The translations under genes were made by a program, and so were the position numbers. This document shows, in pieces, positions 18,326 through 26,754 of a stretch of DNA of 44,771 bases. The stretch is taken from positions 1 to 44,771 of the forward strand of contig JASBUS010000045.1 of NCBI GenBank assembly GCA_030147745.1. Direction: 5' to 3'. Origin of the DNA: Alphaproteobacteria bacterium. GTDB lineage: Bacteria; Pseudomonadota; Alphaproteobacteria; Micavibrionales; Micavibrionaceae. Below the pieces are notes generated by a model, which was not told the DNA's origin, did no database searches, and was given only the letters and a program-made list of their open reading frames with translations. Position 1 is the stretch's first letter, and every line of letters starts with the position of its first letter.

Positions 18326-18702
18326 GGATGGATAATCCTGATTAAATGTTGACCGAAAATAAATGCCCCCAAACCAAAAATTATAGATCCGCAAAGATAA
18401 AAGGCAAATGCACCATAGGCGCCGCGTTCAAACAAAGTGATGTTATCAAGCGAGAATGTGGAGAATGTTGTAAACGCCCCAAGCAATCCTGTCACTACAA
18501 AGCTGCGCAGTTCAGGGCTAGGTTGACCGTAATGGGCGAATAAACCCGCGATTAAACCTAACAAAAATGATCCGGTAATGTTTACAATCATCGTGGCGAT
18601 TGGGAAATTTAAACCCCAAAGCGCGACTGCGGTGATATTCACGCCATATCTTAAAACCGCACCGATCGCGCCGCCAGCAGCAACGCTTAACCACATAAGC
18701 AT
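18322..18702 (-). CDS. crcB: CrcB/Fluc fluoride channel
   Basis: Fluc channels are dual-topology dimers that release fluoride from the cytoplasm. The protein is 126 aa with four predicted membrane helices, which is the normal size. Family motifs are GGAIGAVLRYG (10-20), the conserved Asn in NITGSFLLG (N41) and the pore motif TTFSTF (78-83). Its stop codon overlaps the rluA start by 4 bases. No fluoride riboswitch is apparent in the 12 bp upstream, so expression probably comes from read-through of the NUDIX gene. Confidence 0.96.
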   Translation of the reverse strand: MLMWLSVAAGGAIGAVLRYGVNITAVALWGLNFPIATMIVNITGSFLLGLIAGLFAHYGQPSPELRSFVVTGLLGAFTTFSTFSLDNITLFERGAYGAFAFYLCGSIIFGLGAFIFGQHLIRIIHP

Positions 18703-18714
18703 ATCTTGTCTCTT

Positions 18715-19272
18715 TTAAGCCAATAATTTTATGGCTTTATCTAGCGCAGATTGTAGGTGTTTTTCAAGTGAAAACTGTGAAAGGTCATTTAGGTCAGCCC
18801 ATTTCAAGGCCGCAGATTCATCGCTGATTGCAGGGGTTTCATTCGCCCCATCGCGCAGTTGGAACAAATAAATAATATCATAATGGTTATGCGCCGCTTC
18901 ACCCTTGGCTGGGTTTTCAGGGATAGGGTGGACATCAACGCTTAAAATTCCCGCATAGGCAAGGTCGAAATCACTTAAGCCTGATTCTTCTTCAACCTCA
19001 CGGCGTGCGACGGCTAAAATATCGCCATCACCATCAGCATGGCCGCCAAAATGCAGCCATTTATCAAGGAATTTATGATGATTAAGCAAAACGCGCTGCC
19101 CATCGGCGCTGAATAAAAAGCCTGACCCCGTTAAATGCCCAGGCGTAAGGTGATCACGATACAAACACGCGGGGCGCAAAGGCAGTAAGTCAAGTATTTG
19201 CGCTTTTGACGTGGTTTCTTTCGCCGTGGTTGGCGTAAATGCGTCAAGCGCTTGGCTGAAAAGATCGGGCAT
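18715..19272 (-). CDS. NUDIX hydrolase
   Basis: At 185 aa, it has a Nudix box beginning GGHADGDGD and ending REVEEESGL (about residues 77-100). The REVEEESGL part supplies the Mg-binding glutamates. The first Glu of the consensus G-x5-E is replaced by Gly, as often happens in the GGHADG-type subgroup. These enzymes cleave nucleoside diphosphates linked to another group; the substrate is not predictable here. It sits 12 bp ahead of crcB and 14 bp behind the first repeat-solenoid gene, inside a block where relatives have rarA directly next to crcB. Confidence 0.93.
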   Translation of the reverse strand: MPDLFSQALDAFTPTTAKETTSKAQILDLLPLRPACLYRDHLTPGHLTGSGFLFSADGQRVLLNHHKFLDKWLHFGGHADGDGDILAVARREVEEESGLSDFDLAYAGILSVDVHPIPENPAKGEAAHNHYDIIYLFQLRDGANETPAISDESAALKWADLNDLSQFSLEKHLQSALDKAIKLLA

Positions 19273-19286
19273 GGGAAGTATAATTC

Positions 19287-20168
19287 TTACATGATGTCAT
19301 AGTTGCGTGACGTTGTTTTACGCGGGACATTCGAATCAGATTCAGGATTTAGATATTCACCTATTTCAGGGTCAAATGCCGCTTTCAACGTGGCATTATT
19401 GAACGCTTTTTTGGCACTTAAATCAAGGCCAGCTTTAACCGCACATTTTGGGCCGACCAAATCGGCAGTAAAATCATGCCCGCTTTCGGCGCGGCTTTTA
19501 TGGCCTAGTGCATGTATATCCATATCGAGCCCTGATTTTAATTTTGAATGCGCGCCGATGCATTGTGCCTTTAAATCATGACCCGTCTCAACTTCACTAT
19601 TTGCGCCGATATCACCAAGCGTAGCATCTAGGCCTGCGCTGACTTCAGAATTGTCACCAAGATTGCCAGTTTTTACATCATGTCCCGCAACCAAAATACT
19701 GCGCGTTCCGCCATTTTGCATGGTTAGGTCGATGCCACTTTCAATAAAATTGTTATCGCCGATCGTCTTGCCGCTGAAATCCAAACCCGCATCCGCCATA
19801 AAGTGATCACCTGCATCTTGCACATGAATGTCACCCGGGGCTTCGATATTCACATGATGGCCACAGTGGCCTTCGACGATGACACTATTGTGAAATTTCT
19901 GATCGCTGTAAGGTTTGTCGCCTTTGCGGATAATGACAAAACTGCCTTTGGCCAAATGCTGTTCAACTGTAATATTGACGTTGTCACCGACATTGCCGCG
20001 TATGAGAATGCCGCCGCCACTGGTGATTTTGATTTTTGCGCCTGCGCCAATATCGCCATCAATAATAGCCAGACCGCTAAACTCAAAATAACCGTCCGCG
20101 GCAATATCTTGAAAATGAAAAACGGCCGGGTTTAACTTTGCTTTTTCTTTACGGCGTTTAAAAAACAT
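19287..20168 (-). CDS. Predicted beta-solenoid protein with exact 17-residue repeats
   Basis: I do not recognise a named family. The 293-aa protein starts with a basic stretch (MFFKRRKEKAK) and has no signal peptide. Residues of about 155-265 form tandem 17-residue units such as DATLGDIGANSEVETGH, DLKAQCIGAHSKLKSGL and DMDIHALGHKSRAESGH. The unit ends alternate between GH and GL, giving a two-turn, 34-residue super-repeat. This periodicity suggests a right-handed beta-helix. The N-terminal part (DIGAGAKIKITSGGGILIRGNVGDNVNI) aligns with the neighbouring gene product, so the two are paralogues. They resemble bactofilin-like scaffolds or haemagglutinin-type repeats only in general style. The gene lies 9 bp behind its paralogue. 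Confidence 0.8.
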   Translation of the reverse strand: MFFKRRKEKAKLNPAVFHFQDIAADGYFEFSGLAIIDGDIGAGAKIKITSGGGILIRGNVGDNVNITVEQHLAKGSFVIIRKGDKPYSDQKFHNSVIVEGHCGHHVNIEAPGDIHVQDAGDHFMADAGLDFSGKTIGDNNFIESGIDLTMQNGGTRSILVAGHDVKTGNLGDNSEVSAGLDATLGDIGANSEVETGHDLKAQCIGAHSKLKSGLDMDIHALGHKSRAESGHDFTADLVGPKCAVKAGLDLSAKKAFNNATLKAAFDPEIGEYLNPESDSNVPRKTTSRNYDIM

Positions 20169-20177
20169 CGGTGATCC

Positions 20178-20978
20178 TTAAAAAATGTCAAAGCGATTTT
20201 TCGGGTCAGGTTTCTGCTCATTTTGTTGGCTATGAAGCTGACCAATTTTAACCTTGCGTCCAGCATTAATCTGTACAGTTTGATCCGCTGTTCTAACTTT
20301 GATATCTCGGCCTGCGCTCAGGGTGCTTTGGCCGTTAGCTTCGCCGCAGTCGATATCACGACCTGCATTAAGTGTGCTATTGTTCACGCAGCCCGCTTCA
20401 ATATCGCGCGCGGCGGTAATGCGACAGCCATCTGCGATATCACCATCAATTTCAGCGTCGCGTGATGCTTCGATTATGCCGCCTTGAGAAAGGGCGGGGA
20501 GTTCAACATCACGATTTGCTTGAGCGCCGAAATTCTCGCCAGGGATTTGTTTAAGTTTGACATCAACGCTAGATACGCAGGTAACAGATTCTCCAACTGG
20601 GCCATTCAGTGTGATGCCTTGCGCCGCTTCGGCTGATTTAGCGCTGCTTTGTGTAAAGCCACCAACAATAGTTTTGCCGTTTACATTCACGATCGCACCA
20701 TTCGTGATAATTACATTGCCGCTGATATTGACGTTTATATTCGCGCCACTGCTGCCTTCAGTTTTTATGCGGGCATTGTCTCCGACTGTGCCGTTTACGC
20801 ATAACCCACCATTTTTGATCTTTACGGTCGCGCCCGCGCCTATTGATTGCGCCACAATCACTGGGCCATCATGTTCAAATGTTTCACCTGCGGCTATACA
20901 GTCAATAGTCTTAGGTTCTTTAGTGTGTGAATTTGAGCCTTGCTGATTGATCTGATTGATAAAGTTATTAATAGCCAT
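20178..20978 (-). CDS. Predicted beta-solenoid protein, paralogue, AGRD repeats
   Basis: A 266-aa protein without signal peptide or known family. Its first half matches the downstream paralogue (SIGAGATVKIKNGGLCVNGTVGDNARI). Its second half (about 155-245) is a run of 16-18-residue units that begin RD and end AG or AS, including RDIEAGCVNNSTLNAG, RDIDCGEANGQSTLSAG and RDIKVRTADQTVQINAG. The AGRDI motif recalls haemagglutinin-type repeats of secreted adhesins, but nothing here predicts export. A ribosome binding site (AAGGACG) precedes the ATG. Both solenoid genes sit between rarA and NUDIX-crcB, where related genomes usually have no gene. A cytoplasmic scaffold role is speculation. Confidence 0.8.
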   Translation of the reverse strand: MAINNFINQINQQGSNSHTKEPKTIDCIAAGETFEHDGPVIVAQSIGAGATVKIKNGGLCVNGTVGDNARIKTEGSSGANINVNISGNVIITNGAIVNVNGKTIVGGFTQSSAKSAEAAQGITLNGPVGESVTCVSSVDVKLKQIPGENFGAQANRDVELPALSQGGIIEASRDAEIDGDIADGCRITAARDIEAGCVNNSTLNAGRDIDCGEANGQSTLSAGRDIKVRTADQTVQINAGRKVKIGQLHSQQNEQKPDPKNRFDIF

Positions 20979-21038
20979 GAAAAAACGTCCTTATATGTAA
21001 AATAATTCACATAGCTATAGGAGGTATCTGCCTTTATG

Positions 21039-22358
21039 TCAATTCTTTTCTTGGCGAATTTTGTGCCAATATTTAAGGCGCTTATTAATCTCGCGCTCAA
21101 AACCACGCTCTGGTGGAGTATAGAAATTTTGACGGCCTAAAGTCTCGGGGAAATAATCTTGCCCTGAAAAACCTTCTGGCGTGTCATGGTCATAAATATA
21201 ACCGCTGCCGTAATTTTGTTCTTTCATCAGCTTGGTTGGCGCGTTCAATATATGCTTCGGCGGCATATGTGCGCCATTTTGTTTGGCAAATGCGAGCGCT
21301 TTTTTATACGCCATATAGACCCCATTAGATTTAGGGGCAGACGCTAAATAAACCGCAGCCTGTGCCAAAGCAAGTTCACCTTCGGGGCTGCCAAGCCGTT
21401 CATAAGTATCCCATGCGGCGAGGGCTTGATGCACAGCTTCGGGGTCGGCAAGGCCAATATCTTCATTGGCCATGCGTACAAGGCGGCGGGCAATAAAGCG
21501 TGGATCTTCACCGCCATCAATCATGCGGCACATCCAATATAGGGCGGCATCAGGGTCTGAACCGCGAATGGATTTATGCAGCGCACTGATCAGGTTATAA
21601 TGCCCATCATCGCTTTTATCATAGAGCGGCGCGCGGCGGTTAATAAGCTTTAGCAGCTGCGCGCGGTCAAGCTCAGCGCCTGTATCACTATAGGCAAATA
21701 TTTTTTCAGCAGCGCCAAGCAAATAACGGCCATCACCATCGGCGGCGCCAAGCAGTGCGCTGCGCGCCTCATTGGTAAGTTTCAGCTTTTGGCCAAAATG
21801 GTCTTCACATTTTTCAAGCAGCTGTCCAAGGGCGTCTTCATCAAGGCGGTTCAGCGTCACCACACTGCAGCGGGAAAGCAAAGCAGGGTTGAGCGAGAAA
21901 GATGGATTTTCCGTTGTCGCGCCAATCAATGTTAATGTGCCGTCTTCCAATACAGGCAGGAAGGCATCAAGCTGCGCTATATTAAAGCGGTGAATCTCAT
22001 CGACAAATAATACGGTATGCACGCCATTTTGTTTGCGGGTGCGGGCGCCATCAAAAACTTTGCGTAAATCCGCAACGCCAGAGAAAATCGCGGAGATTTG
22101 CTCAAAACGATATTGCGCATCATCAGGCACGAATAAACGGGCAATTGTCGTTTTACCGCAGCCCGGCGGCCCCCATAAAATAAGGGAGGGCAGTGGTGAC
22201 TGCCGACGTAATTGATAGAGCTGACCTTGCGCTTCATCAGTTAAATGCGGCTGCCCAATCACATCGCCTAAAGTTTTAGGACGCAAAACCTCGGCTAAAG
22301 GTTGCTGGGTTGACCCACTTTGGCTGCTTGCGCCAGATGCTGCAAATAAATCTGTCAT
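21039..22358 (-). CDS. rarA: Replication-associated recombination protein A (AAA+ ATPase)
   Basis: RarA (MgsA; Mgs1/WRNIP1 in eukaryotes) acts at stalled replication forks. At 439 aa, it has a variable N-terminal tail, then LAEVLRPKTLGDVIGQ and a Walker A GPPGCGKTT (63-71). The Walker B is LFVDEIHRF (117-125) and sensor 1 is IGATTENPSF. The C-terminal half contains LHKSIRGSDPDAALYW and ARRLVRMANEDIGLADP, both RarA-specific, and the tetramerisation region with YGSGYIYDHDTPEGFSGQ. It is cytoplasmic. In many alphaproteobacteria it stands between degP and crcB, as it roughly does here. Confidence 0.97.
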   Translation of the reverse strand: MTDLFAASGASSQSGSTQQPLAEVLRPKTLGDVIGQPHLTDEAQGQLYQLRRQSPLPSLILWGPPGCGKTTIARLFVPDDAQYRFEQISAIFSGVADLRKVFDGARTRKQNGVHTVLFVDEIHRFNIAQLDAFLPVLEDGTLTLIGATTENPSFSLNPALLSRCSVVTLNRLDEDALGQLLEKCEDHFGQKLKLTNEARSALLGAADGDGRYLLGAAEKIFAYSDTGAELDRAQLLKLINRRAPLYDKSDDGHYNLISALHKSIRGSDPDAALYWMCRMIDGGEDPRFIARRLVRMANEDIGLADPEAVHQALAAWDTYERLGSPEGELALAQAAVYLASAPKSNGVYMAYKKALAFAKQNGAHMPPKHILNAPTKLMKEQNYGSGYIYDHDTPEGFSGQDYFPETLGRQNFYTPPERGFEREINKRLKYWHKIRQEKN

Positions 22359-22407
22359 GATGGCGTTAAATTATTGGATGGCATGGGCAGCGTCAATGAC
22401 TATTTGT

Positions 22408-22436
22408 TTGACATAATGCGCACCGCGGCGTATAAC
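22408..22436 (+). promoter_or_regulatory. Promoter for the DUF1826-like gene
   Basis: A perfect TTGACA (22408-22413) is followed after 17 bases by TATAAC (22431-22436). It lies 24 bases upstream of the ATG at 22460, in the 101-bp gap between divergent rarA and this gene. No operator-like dyad was noticed. Confidence 0.6.
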
Positions 22437-22459
22437 CCTGTCTATATTAGTAACGCCTT

Positions 22460-23305
22460 ATGAGATGGGCATGGGTTATGACCACGCAAAAAACGAGAAT
22501 GCTAACAAGTGAAGACCATCCATCGCATATCTATGTGAGCGATGAATCTTGTGCGCATAAGGCTTATGAAGCGTGTAATGAAGCTTTGTTAAGCGGGCAG
22601 TTTAATGCCGCTGTGTGGAATTATCCGGCCTTGTCGGTATCAGATGCAATTCGTGCGGAGGCGGCAGGGTTCGCGGCCTTCTTTGATCAACATCATTTGG
22701 ATGAACCAGAATTTTATCTGGACGGTTATGCGCCATTAAATACCGCGCTCACTGATTATGCGGGCGGGTTTAAAGATCATATTAAAACCATTTGTGCAAA
22801 ATCACATATGGATATGGATGGTATATATCCAGAAAAACTGGTCTCATATTTACAGGACATTTATACGCCCATGCATAAGGCGTTTAATGATGCGGTCATC
22901 GCGCCATCGCTTATGGTGGATACACTTAACTGGACACGTTTAAATGCGCATATTGATCATCGCTTCACGCATGAAAAAGATTTACAAGCGTGGCTACAAA
23001 AACCGCGTTTAAATTTGGCTGTTTTATCGACCTTCACGGGTGGCGGTACACTGATTCTAAAGAATGAAGATTATAAGGCTTATCGTTTTAAAACGCATGC
23101 AAATGGCTGGGTGGATTGGAGCTCGGACGTGCGCGCCGTGCACGACGCACCAACCCTATGGCAGGTACAAAATTTTGCGGTGGCGATGTTAACATCATCA
23201 CCATTGCCGCATATGCCTGTTGTCCATTCATGGCCGATAAAGGACGGCGCAGCGCATGCGCCGCGCCTAAAATTCCATGCATCCTTAAATTTTAATGCGT
23301 CTTAA
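22460..23305 (+). CDS. DUF1826-like protein
   Basis: A 281-aa soluble protein without signal peptide. It loosely follows the DUF1826 order. An N-terminal AAVWNYPALSVSDAI is followed by a central HIDHRF with TFTGGGTLIL, then a late VVHSWP and a terminal RLKFHASLNF. In DUF1826 members the corresponding motifs are an H-x-D, a GxGT turn, an H-R-S-P and a final RLLxTLDF strand. The His residues could bind a metal, but this is inference. A second start at residue 7 (22478) is possible. Its stop codon and that of degP overlap on the palindrome TTAA. The gene interrupts the degP-rarA order found in relatives. Confidence 0.6.
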   Translation: MRWAWVMTTQKTRMLTSEDHPSHIYVSDESCAHKAYEACNEALLSGQFNAAVWNYPALSVSDAIRAEAAGFAAFFDQHHLDEPEFYLDGYAPLNTALTDYAGGFKDHIKTICAKSHMDMDGIYPEKLVSYLQDIYTPMHKAFNDAVIAPSLMVDTLNWTRLNAHIDHRFTHEKDLQAWLQKPRLNLAVLSTFTGGGTLILKNEDYKAYRFKTHANGWVDWSSDVRAVHDAPTLWQVQNFAVAMLTSSPLPHMPVVHSWPIKDGAAHAPRLKFHASLNFNAS

Positions 23306-24720
23306 CGCAGGGCAATTTGCTGGCGCTGCCCATTACGGTTAAGTGTTAGAGCCAGGCGATAGCCTGCAAGCTTTTGCTTAATGCCTTTGCTGATGTCTTT
23401 CGGGGTCTCGATTTTGACGCCGTTTAATTCTTCGACGACATCACCGACACGAATGAAGCGGCTTGCTTGTGCATCTTTACCAATCGCACTAATCACAACG
23501 CCTTTTTCAGGCAGATCATGGCCAAGCTCTTCGCGTAAAGCAGGGTTGATGTTTGAGAAACTAAAGCCGTCAAAATAGCTGTTATCTTCAATGATCACTG
23601 TATCGCGCGCCGGAATTTCTGGCGGTGCAATGCTTTTGAATCGAATGTCTTTCTCTTTGCCTTTGCGGCTGACGGTTAGGCTAAGCATATCGTCAATCGG
23701 TGTGGTCGCAATGCGGAAACGCAGTTCGGATGCATCGCGAATCTTTTTGCCATTAACGGCGACGACTAAATCACCGCGCTCTAACCCTGCGGCGCGCGCT
23801 GGGCTAGCGTCATGAATTTCGGTGATTAATGCGCCGCTTGGGCGGTCTAGGCCAAGGCCGTCAGCAATGGCAGCAGTAACATCTTGCGCGGCAAGCCCCA
23901 TCCATGGGCGCTTGATACGGCCATTTTCAGACACTTGGTTGTTTTTATGGGCGGAGATTATCGCCATCACCATTTCAGATGGAACAGAAAAACCAATGCC
24001 GAGCGAGCCGCCATCACGCGAGTAAATCGCCGTGTTAATGCCAACCACGCCGCCGCGCATGGACACCAATGGGCCGCCAGAATTGCCGGGGTTAATCGCT
24101 GCGTCCGTCTGGATAAAGAAATTAAAATCATTAATATTCAGCGATGAACGCGCGAGCGCAGAGACAATGCCGCTTGTGACCGTTTGGCCAACACCAAAGG
24201 GGTTGCCAATCGCAAGGACAAGGTCGCCGACCTCTAGGCTCTCACTGGCTTCTAATGTGGCATAAGGGAGGCCCTCTGCATCAGGTTTGATTTTCAGCAA
24301 AGCGATATCGGCATTTTTATCACTTAACAGGACTTTGGCAGGAAATTCACGGCCATCATTTAAGACGACGGTAATTTCATCAGCACCTTCAATCACATGG
24401 GCGTTGGAGATCACGAGGCCGTCTTGCTCCACAATCACGCCGCTACCCAAAGCGCCTTCAACGCGTTGGCGTTCTAATCCGCCAAGGTCGCGGCCAAAGA
24501 ATTGATTGAAAAACGGATCATTCATAAAGGGATGCACGCGGCGCGTGACGGTGCGCTTGGTGTAAATATTCACAACAGCAGGGGATATTTCTTTCACTAA
24601 TGGCGCGAAAGATAATGAAATTTCAGCGCGCGATTGCGGCACATTTTTCGCTTGCGCAGTCCCAAGCGGCAGAAAAGAAATGACCAAGATTACGCTAATA
24701 TGAAGAATGTGTTTTATCAT
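23302..24720 (-). CDS. Do/DegP-family periplasmic serine protease
   Basis: This envelope quality-control protease of the HtrA family is 472 aa with a signal peptide (cleavage after GTAQA). The catalytic triad is H108 (ISNAHV), D138 (NADIALLKI) and S214 (NPGNSGGPLV). Two PDZ domains follow, at about residues 270-370 and 385-465. The first carries SPARAAGLERGDLVVAVNGK and the second RFIRVGDVVEELNGVKI. The sequence could be DegP, DegQ or MucD; the name cannot be fixed here. It diverges from the ABC exporter gene across 72 bp and leads the rarA-crcB-rluA-ATP12 block. Confidence 0.96.
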   Translation of the reverse strand: MIKHILHISVILVISFLPLGTAQAKNVPQSRAEISLSFAPLVKEISPAVVNIYTKRTVTRRVHPFMNDPFFNQFFGRDLGGLERQRVEGALGSGVIVEQDGLVISNAHVIEGADEITVVLNDGREFPAKVLLSDKNADIALLKIKPDAEGLPYATLEASESLEVGDLVLAIGNPFGVGQTVTSGIVSALARSSLNINDFNFFIQTDAAINPGNSGGPLVSMRGGVVGINTAIYSRDGGSLGIGFSVPSEMVMAIISAHKNNQVSENGRIKRPWMGLAAQDVTAAIADGLGLDRPSGALITEIHDASPARAAGLERGDLVVAVNGKKIRDASELRFRIATTPIDDMLSLTVSRKGKEKDIRFKSIAPPEIPARDTVIIEDNSYFDGFSFSNINPALREELGHDLPEKGVVISAIGKDAQASRFIRVGDVVEELNGVKIETPKDISKGIKQKLAGYRLALTLNRNGQRQQIALR

Positions 24721-24792
24721 CGCTTCTATCCTATGTTATAAATAAGAGGTAAAAATTTGATCTTGCATATTAAATAGTCATTCTTAGTCGCC

Positions 24793-26730
24793 ATGTCCAT
24801 ATCTCAAAAAACAAATACGCCAGTTTATCGTAATGCGGAGGAATATATCTCCGAAAAGCCAAACGTAATAAAAGTTTATCGTGAATTGCTTCGTAACTGT
24901 TGGCTCTACGCCTATGGGCAGCGCGCATGGATACCCGTGACGAATATGCTCGGCATCATGGCGAATATTACCTTGCTGCTGCAGCCTTTTGCGCTGGGGC
25001 AGTTAATCAACCATATTCAATATTCCGAAAAAACCGATGTTGTCGGCGGTGCGGTAATGTGGCTATCGCTTTATTTGGTATTAATTGGCATGTATTGGTC
25101 GTTAAACGGCCCTGCGCGTATCTTAGAAGGCCGCCTTGCGCACTTTACCAAAGCGACATTTTATAAAGATTATTTCATGCGTATGGTTGATATGCCGATG
25201 GATTGGCATGAAAAACACCCGACAGGCTCGCTGTTAACCCGCCTGAGTAAAGGTGGGCGCGCGATGCAGAGCTTCTTTGAAATGCAAAGCATTAACATTG
25301 CAATTGCGACCAATATTGTCGGCGCGACACTAGCGCTGATGATTTTGAGCCCGATTTCTGGTCTTTGTGTTGGCGTATTGGTGTTCTTTATGTTTGTTAT
25401 TATGCAGTTCTTTGACCGCGTCTTGATGAACCGTATTGAGGATGCTGATGAAAAAGACAATATCTTTTTCTCACGTCTAACCGACTTCATTAACAATATT
25501 CGTACGGTGAAAAGTTATGACTTGTCGTCTTTCTCAATGCGTACCCTCACCAAAGCGCAGCGCGATATTTTCAAGGTGCAGCGCCCAGTGATTAAGTGGG
25601 AAGAATTAAAGTGGTTCGTCTTGTCGGTGATGTTGGTTGTTACATCCTTCATCGTTCTTTTGATTTTCATCATGACCAGTTTGGATAAAGACGTTTTCCT
25701 GATTGGGACAATGGTTATGGTCTTCCTTTATTTGGCGAAAATTGATGGCGCGCTGATTAGCTTCGCACAGAATTATCGCCGCTTAATGAACGCGCATACG
25801 GACTTGCGTTCAGCGACGGTGCTTTATCGTGACCTTGTCATGCTCTCGCAGCGTAAACCAAAAGAGAAAGAAAAAGAACTGGATGTTGACCAAGGCGCAC
25901 TGCATTTCCAAAATATCAGCTTTGCCTATAACCAACGCCAAAAAGCCCTCGATCAGATGGAGCTTAGCATTCCTGCGCGTCAGAAAGTGGGGATTGTCGG
26001 TGTGTCTGGTTCAGGTAAAACAACCTTACTGAACTTGCTGCTGCGTTTCTATGACCCGCAGGGCGGTGAGATCTTCATTGACCGTCAGAATATCACAGAT
26101 GTTTCTTCGGGCAGTTTGATGCAGAATATTGCCGTAATCCCGCAGGATATTTCTTTGTTCAATGACACATTACGAGAGAACATCCGCTTTGGTCGTCTGA
26201 ATGCGACAGATGCGGAAGTCGAAGAAGCAGCAAACAAGGCTTATGTAGATCATTTCGTCAAAGATTTGCCGCTTGGCTATTCAACACCGGTTGGCCCGAA
26301 TGGCGCCGCAATGTCCGTCGGTCAGCGTCAGCGTATTGCGATTGCCCGTGCGATTTTGAAAGATGCGCCAATCCTTGTTCTGGATGAAGCAACATCGGCG
26401 CTTGATTCTGAATCGGAACGTTTGGTGCAAGACGCCTTGGACAAAGTGATGAAAGAAAAAACCGTTATCGCGATCGCTCACCGCTTAAGCACCATTCGCC
26501 ACTTGGACCGTATCCTTGTATTTGATAAAGGCCGCGTTGTTGAAGACGGCACACATGATGAATTGCTGCGTGAAGAGGGGATCTATGCCAATCTTTGGAA
26601 GATGCAGAGTAACGGCTTCTTGCCAGATATTCCTGAAGAAGATGGCGAAAAGCTCGTAGAAGGTATGAACCCGAATCCATTTGAAGAATTCGGCGGCGTT
26701 GTACCACCAAGCGACAAAGACCCAGAATAA
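24793..26730 (+). CDS. ABC exporter, fused membrane and ATPase domains
   Basis: At 645 aa, it has six predicted membrane helices (about residues 50-330) and one ATPase domain. Walker A is GVSGSGKTT (403-411) and Walker B is ILVLDE (527-532), followed by the D-loop SALD and a switch His in AIAHRLS. The signature loop reads MSVGQ (507-511) instead of LSGGQ, an unusual substitution at the first Gly. A half-transporter like this works as a dimer. The family is MsbA-like, the same broad group as glucan exporter NdvA and lipid flippases; the substrate is unknown. The acidic C-terminal tail past the ATPase domain (FLPDIPEEDGEK onward) is an extension of about 40 residues. No clear ribosome binding site is visible. 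Confidence 0.94.
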   Translation: MSISQKTNTPVYRNAEEYISEKPNVIKVYRELLRNCWLYAYGQRAWIPVTNMLGIMANITLLLQPFALGQLINHIQYSEKTDVVGGAVMWLSLYLVLIGMYWSLNGPARILEGRLAHFTKATFYKDYFMRMVDMPMDWHEKHPTGSLLTRLSKGGRAMQSFFEMQSINIAIATNIVGATLALMILSPISGLCVGVLVFFMFVIMQFFDRVLMNRIEDADEKDNIFFSRLTDFINNIRTVKSYDLSSFSMRTLTKAQRDIFKVQRPVIKWEELKWFVLSVMLVVTSFIVLLIFIMTSLDKDVFLIGTMVMVFLYLAKIDGALISFAQNYRRLMNAHTDLRSATVLYRDLVMLSQRKPKEKEKELDVDQGALHFQNISFAYNQRQKALDQMELSIPARQKVGIVGVSGSGKTTLLNLLLRFYDPQGGEIFIDRQNITDVSSGSLMQNIAVIPQDISLFNDTLRENIRFGRLNATDAEVEEAANKAYVDHFVKDLPLGYSTPVGPNGAAMSVGQRQRIAIARAILKDAPILVLDEATSALDSESERLVQDALDKVMKEKTVIAIAHRLSTIRHLDRILVFDKGRVVEDGTHDELLREEGIYANLWKMQSNGFLPDIPEEDGEKLVEGMNPNPFEEFGGVVPPSDKDPE

Positions 26731-26754
26731 CGGTAGCTTAATTTATCGGATAAT

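Noticed and set aside
19303-20500. Regular short repeats in the DNA that might suggest a CRISPR or tandem-repeat array.
   Set aside because: The periodicity is 51 bases, i.e. 17 codons in frame, and the DNA units are diverged; it reflects protein repeats.
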